From assembly GCA_009780595.1 (NCBI GenBank), contig WQZT01000078.1, positions 1 to 7,486 of the forward strand: a stretch of DNA of 7,486 nucleotides. Direction: 5' to 3'. Under the pieces are notes generated by a model. That model did no database searches. It had not been told where the DNA came from and saw only the letters and a program-made list of their open reading frames with translations. This document shows, piece after piece, positions 1-5,060 of the stretch. The position numbers and the translations under genes are program-made. Every line of letters begins with the position of its first letter. Position 1 is the first letter of the stretch. This stretch comes from Treponema sp. GTDB lineage: Bacteria; Spirochaetota; Spirochaetia; Treponematales; Breznakiellaceae.

Positions 1-416
1 CAACCGCGTCAATGTGGCTGCACATTGGGGCAAATATGGATCAGCGGACGCAGGTTTTTATCGGCAATATGTCGGCGCGGGGGTTGGGAATCCGCAACAT
101 GGGGGATATGAGCTTTATTTCCCTTGAAACTCCCGATGGTGCAAATCAGGCGATTGGCACGCTCGATCAGGCGCTGCAAATTATCAACAAACAGCGGGCT
201 GATCTTGGTGCGTACCAGAACCGGCTTGAATATGCAGTGCGCGGGCTTGACATTGGTGCTGAAAATATGCAAGCTTCCGAATCCCGCATCCGCGATACCA
301 ACATGGCGAGCCAAATGGTCAATCACACGCGGGATCAGATACTGTCCCAAGCGGGTATTGCAATGCTGGCGCAAGCCAACCAACGGGCAACAGCAGCCTT
401 GCAACTTCTTAGGTAG
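1..416 (+). CDS. flaB: FlaB-type core flagellin, C-terminal part (5' end outside window)
   Basis: This is a core subunit of the spirochaete periplasmic flagellar filament. The first complete codon is at 3-5, and the frame is open from there to the TAG at 414-416. The ATG at 12 is internal, because the residues before it (T-A-S) belong to the family segment TASMWLHIGANMDQR. The visible part is the end of the N-terminal half, the short hinge and the C-terminal D1/D0 helices. Conserved stretches are [37 protein letters not shown] and AMLAQANQ, and it ends in LQLLR. It is clearly paralogous to the complete flagellin downstream, with long identical runs in the last 80 residues. As the upstream of two tandem flagellin genes before fliD it occupies the position of flaB1 in T. 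pallidum, but the paralog number is an inference. Its promoter and leader lie outside the window. Confidence 0.95.
   Translation, partial: TASMWLHIGANMDQRTQVFIGNMSARGLGIRNMGDMSFISLETPDGANQAIGTLDQALQIINKQRADLGAYQNRLEYAVRGLDIGAENMQASESRIRDTNMASQMVNHTRDQILSQAGIAMLAQANQRATAALQLLR
360..380 (+). repeat. 21-base exact direct repeat shared by the two flagellin genes (second copy 1519-1539)
   Basis: The bases encoding A-M-L-A-Q-A-N near the C-terminus are identical in both flaB genes, in the same reading frame. The region corresponds to the conserved C-terminal D0 helix. It is best explained by common ancestry of the paralogs plus strong protein constraint, though identical codon choice over seven codons also allows recent gene conversion. 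Confidence 0.8.
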
Positions 417-440
417 TGTTGTAAGCTAGTGTATGGGTAA

Positions 441-474
441 GCGGAAAGATCGGGTTTGCGCCCGGTTTTTCCGC
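441..474 (+). other. Strong RNA hairpin just after the first flagellin gene
   Basis: Bases 441-454 pair with 461-474 to give a continuous 14-base-pair stem in RNA, including two G-U pairs (448/467 and 450/465), closed by the six-base loop TTTGCG. It starts 25 bases after the flagellin stop codon. There is no uridine run directly after the stem, so it is not a textbook intrinsic terminator. It may attenuate transcription, protect the 3' end of the upstream flagellin mRNA, or mark a processing point. A competing pairing exists: 445-452 (AAAGATCG) is the exact complement of 476-483 (CGATCTTT). Confidence 0.6.
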
Positions 475-553
475 ACGATCTTTGACAAACACCTTCAGTC
501 AACGGAAGTGGCGCGTGCTGGTAATTCCAACGGCGCTGCGTTCTGACGTACAG

Positions 554-614
554 CGGTACAAAACGATTATTCCGGGGTGCAACCTGCGGCACCTGTGATA
601 ACCGTTTTGTACCG
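554..614 (+). repeat. 12-base perfect inverted repeat with nested hairpin
   Basis: CGGTACAAAACG at 554-565 is the exact reverse complement of 603-614. The 37 bases between the arms contain a smaller hairpin, GGTGC at 576-580 pairing with GCACC at 589-593. As RNA this would be a long two-tier stem-loop, and as DNA it could be a protein-binding palindrome. It lies in the 304-base gap between the flagellin genes, for which I find no coding content. Function is unknown. Confidence 0.6.
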
Positions 615-621
615 TAATGGA

Positions 622-660
622 GAGGTCGTGAATTTCAGGCGCGAACCGGTTCTCGATCTC
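622..660 (+). other. Possible weak stem-loop in the flagellin leader
   Basis: GAGGTCG at 622-628 can pair with CGATCTC at 654-660 over seven positions with one G-U pair. A perfect ten-base palindrome, GAACCGGTTC, sits inside at 643-652. It is weaker than its neighbours, and is listed because it extends the run of structure leading to the second flagellin start. Confidence 0.35.
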
Positions 661-675
661 CCACTGTACGGTGCG

Positions 676-695
676 CCGGGCTACGGATAGCCCGG
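676..695 (+). promoter_or_regulatory. Hairpin presenting a GGA loop, CsrA-binding-site-like
   Basis: CCGGGCTA (676-683) pairs perfectly with TAGCCCGG (688-695) around the tetraloop CGGA. If the top A-U pair opens, the loop becomes the hexaloop ACGGAU, which contains ANGGA, the core recognised by CsrA/RsmA proteins. Those proteins prefer GGA in a hairpin loop. The hairpin ends 12 bases before the SD of the downstream flagellin, and a second ANGGA (708-712) overlaps that SD. Pairing is directly visible; CsrA binding is inferred. Confidence 0.55.
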
Positions 696-703
696 ACATT
701 TTG

Positions 704-720
704 ACACAAGGAAGGTTATT
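704..720 (+). promoter_or_regulatory. Flagellin ribosome binding site overlapping a CsrA-like motif
   Basis: The SD sequence AAGGAAGG (708-715) lies five bases before the ATG at 721 and fixes that start. Bases 704-715 match 9 of 12 positions of the published CsrA SELEX consensus RUACARGGAUGU, with the GGA at 710-712 inside the SD. CsrA bound here would block ribosome access. Confidence 0.6.
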
Positions 721-1575
721 ATGATAATAAACAACAACATAAGCGCCTTGAATGCAAATCGTCAACTTGGGGTTTCCCAGATGGACGTTACAAAGAGCAT
801 GGAAAGGCTGAGTTCCGGGTTGCGGATTAACCGCGCCGGGGATGACGCTTCAGGGCTTGCAGTTTCTGAAAAATTGCGGAGCCAGATCAGGGGGCTTAAT
901 CAGGCAGAGCGGAATATCCAAAACGGCGTGTCTTTTATTCAGACAACCGAAGGCTACCTTCAGGGGACGCAGGATATTTTGGGACGGCTGAGGCAGCTTG
1001 CGGTGCAGTCTGCGAACGGTATTTACACCGCCGAAGATCGCCTGTTCATTCAGGTGGAAACTTCCCAGCTTGTGAGCGAAGTAAACCGCATAGCAAGCCA
1101 GGCACAGTTTAATGGAATGAACTTGCTGACGGGCGCGTTTGCGATGAATTCCGCTTCTGGTCGGGTGATGCAGCTTCAGGTCGGTGCGAATATGGACCAA
1201 AACGAGCGGATCTACATCGGAACGATGACAGCTACGGCGTTGGGGATTCAGAACGCGCAGGGGATAGACGGTATCATTTCAATGGCTACCCCCGAATCTG
1301 CAAACCAGGCAATTGGCTCGCTTGATGCCGCATTGCAGATGGTTTCAAGGCAGCGCTCTGACTTAGGCGCGTATCAGAACCGTTTTGAGATGGCAGCGCG
1401 GAGCGTTGCGGTTGCTTCTGAAAATATGCAGGCAGCCGAATCCCGCATCAGGGATGCAAACGTCGCATCTGAAATGGTTGAGTACACCAGGTCATCGATT
1501 CTGAATCAGGCGGGAGTCGCAATGCTGGCGCAAGCCAACGTGCGCAACCAGGCAGCTATCAGGCTGATTGGCTGA
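721..1575 (+). CDS. flaB: FlaB-type core flagellin, complete
   Basis: This 284-residue flagellin, the usual length for treponemal FlaB, polymerises into the core of the periplasmic filament. The N-terminal D0/D1 region (about 1-140) contains [35 protein letters not shown] and, at 87-100, [14 protein letters not shown], equivalent to the D1 segment that TLR5 recognises in many flagellins. The region around 108-137 ([19 protein letters not shown] onward) is highly conserved in spirochaetes, and related treponemal flagellins are reported to be glycosylated there. A short hinge (about 138-190) replaces the large variable domains of enteric flagellins. The C-terminal D1/D0 helices end in [18 protein letters not shown]. 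No signal peptide is visible, as expected for type III export. It carries [15 protein letters not shown] where the upstream paralog has the TASMWLHIGANMDQR form. Its place before flaG and fliD suggests flaB3, but the number is inferred. Expression may be under CsrA-type control. Confidence 0.97.
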   Translation: MIINNNISALNANRQLGVSQMDVTKSMERLSSGLRINRAGDDASGLAVSEKLRSQIRGLNQAERNIQNGVSFIQTTEGYLQGTQDILGRLRQLAVQSANGIYTAEDRLFIQVETSQLVSEVNRIASQAQFNGMNLLTGAFAMNSASGRVMQLQVGANMDQNERIYIGTMTATALGIQNAQGIDGIISMATPESANQAIGSLDAALQMVSRQRSDLGAYQNRFEMAARSVAVASENMQAAESRIRDANVASEMVEYTRSSILNQAGVAMLAQANVRNQAAIRLIG

Positions 1576-1587
1576 TTTTTTCGTTAC

Positions 1588-1627
1588 GTGTTGCAGAGAG
1601 ACTTCTGGACGTTGTCTTTTGCAACGC
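1588..1627 (+). other. Intergenic hairpin 1 after the second flagellin gene
   Basis: GTGTTGCA (1588-1595) pairs with TGCAACGC (1620-1627) over eight positions with one G-U pair. A bulged inner pairing of 1598-1602 with 1614-1618 is possible. It begins 13 bases after the flagellin stop codon. This is the first of three stem-loops filling the 191-base gap to flaG. Confidence 0.45.
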
Positions 1628-1631
1628 TGGA

Positions 1632-1655
1632 CAAAGCAGTTCGCGCCCTGCTTTG
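1632..1655 (+). other. Intergenic hairpin 2
   Basis: CAAAGCAG (1632-1639) pairs perfectly with CTGCTTTG (1648-1655) around an eight-base loop. The bases that follow (CCTTCTATT) are only mildly uridine-rich, so it may be a partial terminator or an mRNA stability element. Confidence 0.5.
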
Positions 1656-1668
1656 CCTTCTATTCAGG

Positions 1669-1700
1669 TTTGCCTGGCTGCGTATTGGCGGCCAGGCAGA
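1669..1700 (+). other. Intergenic hairpin 3, the strongest in this gap
   Basis: Bases 1669-1681 pair with 1688-1700 over 13 positions, two of them G-U, around the six-base loop GTATTG. The core TGCCTGGC/GCCAGGCA is a perfect inverted repeat. No uridine tract follows, so a structural or processing role is as likely as termination. Confidence 0.55.
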
Positions 1701-1755
1701 TACTGGATTTCCGGTCATGGATGGACAGGAAAATTTTCGACCATTATTCACACAC

Positions 1756-1763
1756 GGAGGTGA
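1756..1763 (+). promoter_or_regulatory. flaG ribosome binding site
   Basis: GGAGGTGA lies three bases before the ATG at 1767 and supports that start. The preceding A-C makes 1754-1758 an ANGGA motif, and two more overlap at 1717-1725 upstream. Confidence 0.75.
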
Positions 1764-1766
1764 AGT

Positions 1767-2123
1767 ATGGCTATAAACATTTCAAATATGGCTATGGGAA
1801 ACAATGCCCACCTTGTGCAGGATTCTGCACGGCAAAAAAGGGCAGCTACACCCATTGAACAAAAAAGCGATTATCCGCAACCTCGTCAAGAATTGCCAGC
1901 AGACGTACAACGCCGCATGGCAGCAGAGCTGCAAAAAATGATAGTGTTGCCGTTTGACAGCAGGTTGCAGTTTCTCATCGATCAAGAGTCCAAAGAAATC
2001 AGGGTAAAGGTTATCGACAATAAAACCGATAAAGTGATCAGGGAGCTTCCGCCGGAAGAACTTCGGCGCAGCAGCAGCAAAATCCGGGGGGCAACTGGTT
2101 CTCTGGTGAACAGAGAGGTGTAA
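1767..2123 (+). CDS. flaG: FlaG family flagellar protein
   Basis: This is a small 118-residue filament-associated protein. The N-terminal half (1-48) is polar and probably disordered. The conserved FlaG domain covers roughly 50-105, with the signature pattern LQFLIDQ (67-73), IRVKVID (78-84) and VIRELPPEEL (90-99), all typical of FlaG proteins encoded beside fliD. In other bacteria FlaG affects filament length or stability; its biochemical role is poorly defined. No signal peptide or membrane segment is visible. It starts 191 bases after the flagellin gene, behind three hairpins, and ends 55 bases before fliD, so co-transcription with fliD is likely. A sigma-28-like promoter candidate for fliD lies inside it (2005-2032). 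The final segment, rich in S, R and G (101-118), is less conserved. Confidence 0.9.
   Translation: MAINISNMAMGNNAHLVQDSARQKRAATPIEQKSDYPQPRQELPADVQRRMAAELQKMIVLPFDSRLQFLIDQESKEIRVKVIDNKTDKVIRELPPEELRRSSSKIRGATGSLVNREV
2005..2032 (+). promoter_or_regulatory. Candidate sigma-28 (FliA) promoter inside flaG, reading toward fliD
   Basis: TAAAGGTT (2005-2012), a 12-base spacer and ACCGATAA (2025-2032) match 6 of 8 and 7 of 8 positions of the enteric sigma-28 consensus TAAAGTTT-N11-GCCGATAA, with a spacer one base longer. A transcript would start near 2039, about 140 bases before the fliD start. Caution is needed because the bases also encode the conserved FlaG core. Confidence 0.4.
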
Positions 2124-2160
2124 CGTCAGAGCTTGGTTGCTCAATGTTTTCTTGTTTGGT

Positions 2161-2168
2161 GGGAGGAG
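2161..2168 (+). promoter_or_regulatory. fliD ribosome binding site
   Basis: GGGAGGAG ends 10 bases before the ATG at 2179. This spacing is on the long side, but no better start lies nearer: the next in-frame ATG, at 2188, is further away. Confidence 0.6.
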
Positions 2169-2178
2169 CCGGTAATTT

Positions 2179-4152
2179 ATGGCTGATATGTTTGTACCTG
2201 GTGTCAACAGCCGGTTTAACACCGATAAATTAGTCGAAGACCTTATGCGCGTTCAGCGCATTCCTCGCGAGCGCGCCGAACGAAGTGTCCAGCAGTTGGA
2301 AGGCAACAAGGGGCACTGGCAGGAAGTCGGGCGGCGCACGAATGCGTTGCGGGACAGCGCGCGGTATCTTTTCTCGTTTCAACACCCCTTCAGTGATCGC
2401 ATTGCCAGCTCAGGCGACCCGTCGGTGCTTACCGGCACTGCAACACGGGGCGCGCTTGAACAGGAACGGAGCTTTACCGTTCAGCAGGTGGCACAAGCCG
2501 ACCGCTTTCTTTCCGCGCCCCTCCAGCAGAACTTCCGCATTGAAGCCGGAGCGTACACATTTTCGGTGGGCGATGAAGAAATAAGCTTTGATTTTGGAGG
2601 CGGCAGCCTCAGGGATTTTTCCGAGGCGCTGAACCGGCGGGGGCGGGGGATACTAAGCGCAAGTCTTATCAGCGTAAGCCCGGGGACAACATCGCTGCTC
2701 ATTGAATCGAGGGTAACGGGCGAAGAAAACCGCCTTAACTTTTCCGGGGCTGCTCTTACGCTGGGCGAAGAACTCGGCATGGTTGGGCGTACCAACGATT
2801 CTCGCAGGAGTTTTACCGAGGGCGCGGTGAATGCGCCGTCAGGTTCATCGTCGCAGATACCGATGAACTTTCAAGTTCCCCAAGACGGCAACTGGGTTTT
2901 GAGTTTTGAAACATCCACTGCCATCCGCGGTGACGATGCCTCTTCCGCTTCCCGGCCTCCTCCGGGACCTTCGATTCCCTCAGCGGGTTCGGTTTCCCAC
3001 GGCGGCATTGTAATCGAAAATGAACCAAGCAGCACTCCGGTGCCCGAATGGGCTCCCCCACCGGCTCCGGTGCGTGTGGATACGATGAACGTTCTTTCAG
3101 TTACCTTTGCCGACGGGAGCAGTATGCAGTTGCCGCCCATCACCGATTCGGCGGATTTTAACACCCGGCAATTTCCGCTCGGCGATCTGTCCGGCAGAAC
3201 GATTGTTTCCCTGAGCCTTGTCAACGACAACACGCATCGGGACATAAACATCCGGAACGTGCAGGCGTTTGATCCCAACGCTCTTGGAGGCGTGCGCCCG
3301 CTAAATCCCGTCTCAACTGCCGAAGATGCCATCATTGCTATGGATGGAATTCAAGTTCGCCGCCCTTCAAACGAAATTGACGATCTGATCCCCGGCGTTA
3401 CCATAACTGCCCGCAGGGCATCCGACCGCCCCGTTTCGCTTTTTGTTGAGCCCGACCGGGAAGCGGTTAAAGACGCCATTATCTCTTTTGTGGGCAACTA
3501 TAACCGCCTCATGACGGAGATCAATGTTCTTACCCGCAACGACCCGCGTGTTGTTGACGAACTGACCTTTCTCTCTGCGGATGAACGGGCGGATGCGCTC
3601 CAGCGGCTGGGAACTTTTGCCGGGGATTCGACCCTGATGCACTTACGGAACAATCTTATGCGGATTGCCGGAAATGCGTTTCCAACGTCAGAAGGGCGCG
3701 AGCTTGCGCTCCTTTCCCAAATTGGCATTGGAACCGATGTACGCTGGGGCGGGGCGTCAGGCGGCGGGCTTGATGTTTCGCGGCTGCGGGGCTACCTTGA
3801 AATCGACGAGCGGGTTCTGGACAACGCCATTGCGACAAGGCTTGAAGCAATGCGGGAACTTTTTGGCTCGGACACCACCGGAAACCGCCTCGTTAACAGC
3901 GGCGTGGCGTTTGATGTTGAAGCGCTGACGCGGCCGTTTACCGAAACTGGCGGCATTCTTGCGCAGGTAACGGGTACGCTGGACACCCGCATCGGGCAGG
4001 AAAACACGCGGATCGAAGGCATTGATCGCCGGCTCACTCAGCAGGAGGCGGATTTGCGAAGGCAGTATGCCCAAATGGAGGATTCGTTCCGACGCATGGA
4101 GCAGATGAACAATTCGCTTAACCAGTTTGGGCAGCAAAATTCAAGGCAATAG
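2179..4152 (+). CDS. fliD: Flagellar filament cap protein FliD (hook-associated protein 2)
   Basis: FliD forms the cap at the filament tip and promotes insertion of incoming flagellin; in spirochaetes it acts in the periplasm. The protein has 657 residues, at the long end of the family. The N-terminal FliD domain (about 1-110) begins MADMFVPGVNSRFNTDKLVE, the usual spirochaete opening. The middle holds beta-rich variable domains (about 110-375), interrupted at about 252-299 by a low-complexity stretch rich in proline and serine (RPPPGPSIPS at 259-268, WAPPPAPVR at 291-299). The C-terminal FliD domain begins near 380 with AEDAIIAMDGIQVRRPSNEI and continues through VKDAIISFVGNYNRLM. The end (about 600-650) is a heptad-like coiled coil, matching the terminal helices that pack in the cap. 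No signal peptide is present, as expected for type III export. The gene follows flaG by 55 bases and precedes an unrecognised gene by 16, which suggests one operon. Confidence 0.95.
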   Translation: MADMFVPGVNSRFNTDKLVEDLMRVQRIPRERAERSVQQLEGNKGHWQEVGRRTNALRDSARYLFSFQHPFSDRIASSGDPSVLTGTATRGALEQERSFTVQQVAQADRFLSAPLQQNFRIEAGAYTFSVGDEEISFDFGGGSLRDFSEALNRRGRGILSASLISVSPGTTSLLIESRVTGEENRLNFSGAALTLGEELGMVGRTNDSRRSFTEGAVNAPSGSSSQIPMNFQVPQDGNWVLSFETSTAIRGDDASSASRPPPGPSIPSAGSVSHGGIVIENEPSSTPVPEWAPPPAPVRVDTMNVLSVTFADGSSMQLPPITDSADFNTRQFPLGDLSGRTIVSLSLVNDNTHRDINIRNVQAFDPNALGGVRPLNPVSTAEDAIIAMDGIQVRRPSNEIDDLIPGVTITARRASDRPVSLFVEPDREAVKDAIISFVGNYNRLMTEINVLTRNDPRVVDELTFLSADERADALQRLGTFAGDSTLMHLRNNLMRIAGNAFPTSEGRELALLSQIGIGTDVRWGGASGGGLDVSRLRGYLEIDERVLDNAIATRLEAMRELFGSDTTGNRLVNSGVAFDVEALTRPFTETGGILAQVTGTLDTRIGQENTRIEGIDRRLTQQEADLRRQYAQMEDSFRRMEQMNNSLNQFGQQNSRQ

Positions 4153-4168
4153 GTACGTTAGGTATACG

Positions 4169-5020
4169 ATGAATATTTATATTAACGGCAAAGCGGCGGA
4201 CATTACTCTCGACACTGAAAAGACGCTGGGAAATGTGTTGTCGGGGCTTGAGCAGTGGGTTTCCCAGTCGGGCAGCCGCCTTCAGAGCATCAGCGTGGAT
4301 GGCGAGGTGCTTGACGGCGAAGCCCTTTCTCAGGCGTTTGGCAGGAATATTTCCGCAATCAAAAAACTGGATGTCCTTGTGTCGCCCTACCGCGAACTTG
4401 CCGAGCAAGCCCTTTCTGCGCTGCTTGCGGTGTGCCTGAACTACGAGGGCGCGGCATTTGAAGGGCGGGCGCAGATTGCCGAGGAGTGGAAGCAGAGCGC
4501 GGCGGCGGATTTTTTACACGCCGATGTTGCCGATATGTACGAACTTGCCAGCATTGCGTTTGCAGGCGAAGGGCTTGCAGTGCGGGAACTTGCCGCCATT
4601 ATCGAGGACAGGCTCATGGAAATTGCCGCACCCGCGAAGGAGATTGCCGGCTGCGAGGTGCTGGTAAAAACCGTTGCCGCACGAATGGAAGAACTTTCCC
4701 TTGATATGCAGACGGGAAAGGACGAACGAGCGGCAGAAACAATACAGCTTTTCAGTCAAGCAGGGCAAAAACTTTTTCGAATATTTTTTATTCTTGAATC
4801 CGAAGGACTTGATTCAGGTCCTGAAGGATCGCCCTTTGCCGTTGACGGCGTTCCCGCCAAAGATTTTATGAAGGAGTTTAACGCCGTCCTGGCGGAAATT
4901 TCCGCCGCCTATGAAAACAAAGACACAGTTCTTGCAGGAGATCTTTCAGAATACGAACTGGCGCCCCGCCTTTTAAAGTTTTATTATGCCCTGAAAGATT
5001 TGTTTACGTTATCTCCATAA
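4169..5020 (+). CDS. Unrecognised protein encoded directly behind fliD, possible flagellar accessory
   Basis: I cannot assign this 283-residue protein to a named family. The ATG at 4169 (MNIYINGKAADITLD) is preferred, 16 bases after the fliD stop. An in-frame TTG at 4127 would add 14 residues and overlap fliD, but has no supporting SD. The SD before 4169 is also weak (TTAGGT), so translation may be coupled to fliD. Residues 1-72 alternate short beta-like strands and a helix (IYINGK, LGNVLSGLEQWV, ISVDGEVLD, LDVLVS), suggestive of a small beta-grasp-like domain. The rest (73-283) is almost entirely predicted helical, acidic and alanine-rich, ending FYYALKDLFTLSP. There is no signal peptide or membrane segment, so it is probably cytoplasmic. 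Many bacteria place the flagellin chaperone fliS here, but this protein is about twice the length of FliS and I see no FliS signature. A chaperone or export role is only a positional inference. Confidence 0.85.
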   Translation: MNIYINGKAADITLDTEKTLGNVLSGLEQWVSQSGSRLQSISVDGEVLDGEALSQAFGRNISAIKKLDVLVSPYRELAEQALSALLAVCLNYEGAAFEGRAQIAEEWKQSAAADFLHADVADMYELASIAFAGEGLAVRELAAIIEDRLMEIAAPAKEIAGCEVLVKTVAARMEELSLDMQTGKDERAAETIQLFSQAGQKLFRIFFILESEGLDSGPEGSPFAVDGVPAKDFMKEFNAVLAEISAAYENKDTVLAGDLSEYELAPRLLKFYYALKDLFTLSP

Positions 5021-5032
5021 CATATCGATAAT
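5004..5032 (+). promoter_or_regulatory. Candidate promoter ahead of the PilZ gene
   Basis: Two overlapping readings are possible. As sigma-28: TTACGTTA (5004-5011), 12 bases, then ATCGATAA (5024-5031), matching 5 of 8 and 6 of 8, with the same spacing as the candidate inside flaG. As sigma-70: TTTACG (5003-5008), 18 bases, then GATAAT (5027-5032). Either would start transcription near 5038, shortly before the SD at 5051. The bases are AT-rich compared with the flanks. The upstream half overlaps the end of the preceding gene. Confidence 0.35.
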
Positions 5033-5050
5033 AAAATAAGAACATAAAAA

Positions 5051-5056
5051 AGGAGG
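5051..5056 (+). promoter_or_regulatory. Ribosome binding site of the PilZ gene
   Basis: AGGAGG, extending to AGGAGGTC, lies four bases before the ATG at 5061. This near-perfect site decides the start in favour of 5061 over the internal ATG at 5157, which directly precedes the membrane segment. Confidence 0.85.
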
Positions 5057-5060
5057 TCAA

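Noticed and set aside
482..487. Perfect TTGACA box in the gap between the flagellin genes
   Set aside because: No TATAAT-like hexamer lies 16-18 bases downstream, so it does not form a sigma-70 promoter I can support.
543..570. CTGACG-N16-GATTAT as a possible sigma-70 promoter
   Set aside because: Both boxes match only four of six positions and overlap the 12-base inverted repeat; too weak to call.
701..706. Second TTGACA, just before the second flagellin gene
   Set aside because: It is 15 bases ahead of the start codon and next to the SD, so it cannot drive this gene; treated as coincidence.
335..765. Minus-strand open frames across the flagellin gap
   Set aside because: They cover the end of one flagellin gene and the start of the other as well as the hairpins, and show no recognisable domain; judged non-coding.
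2221..2228. ACCGATAA, a sigma-28 -10-like octamer at the start of fliD
   Set aside because: No TAAA-type -35 box lies at suitable spacing, and a transcript from it would begin inside fliD.
2871..3335. Long minus-strand open frame opposite fliD
   Set aside because: It is antisense to a clearly conserved protein; its composition (R, S, P and G rich) is typical of a shadow frame, and there is no supporting ribosome site or homology.
4127..4168. Earlier TTG start for the gene behind fliD
   Set aside because: It overlaps the fliD end, lacks an SD, and adds a basic stretch unlike the rest; the ATG at 4169 opens directly with a plausible beta strand.
5008..5021. Small hairpin GTTAT-CTCC-ATAAC at the end of the gene before PilZ
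   Set aside because: The stem is five AT-rich pairs without a uridine tract, too weak for a terminator.
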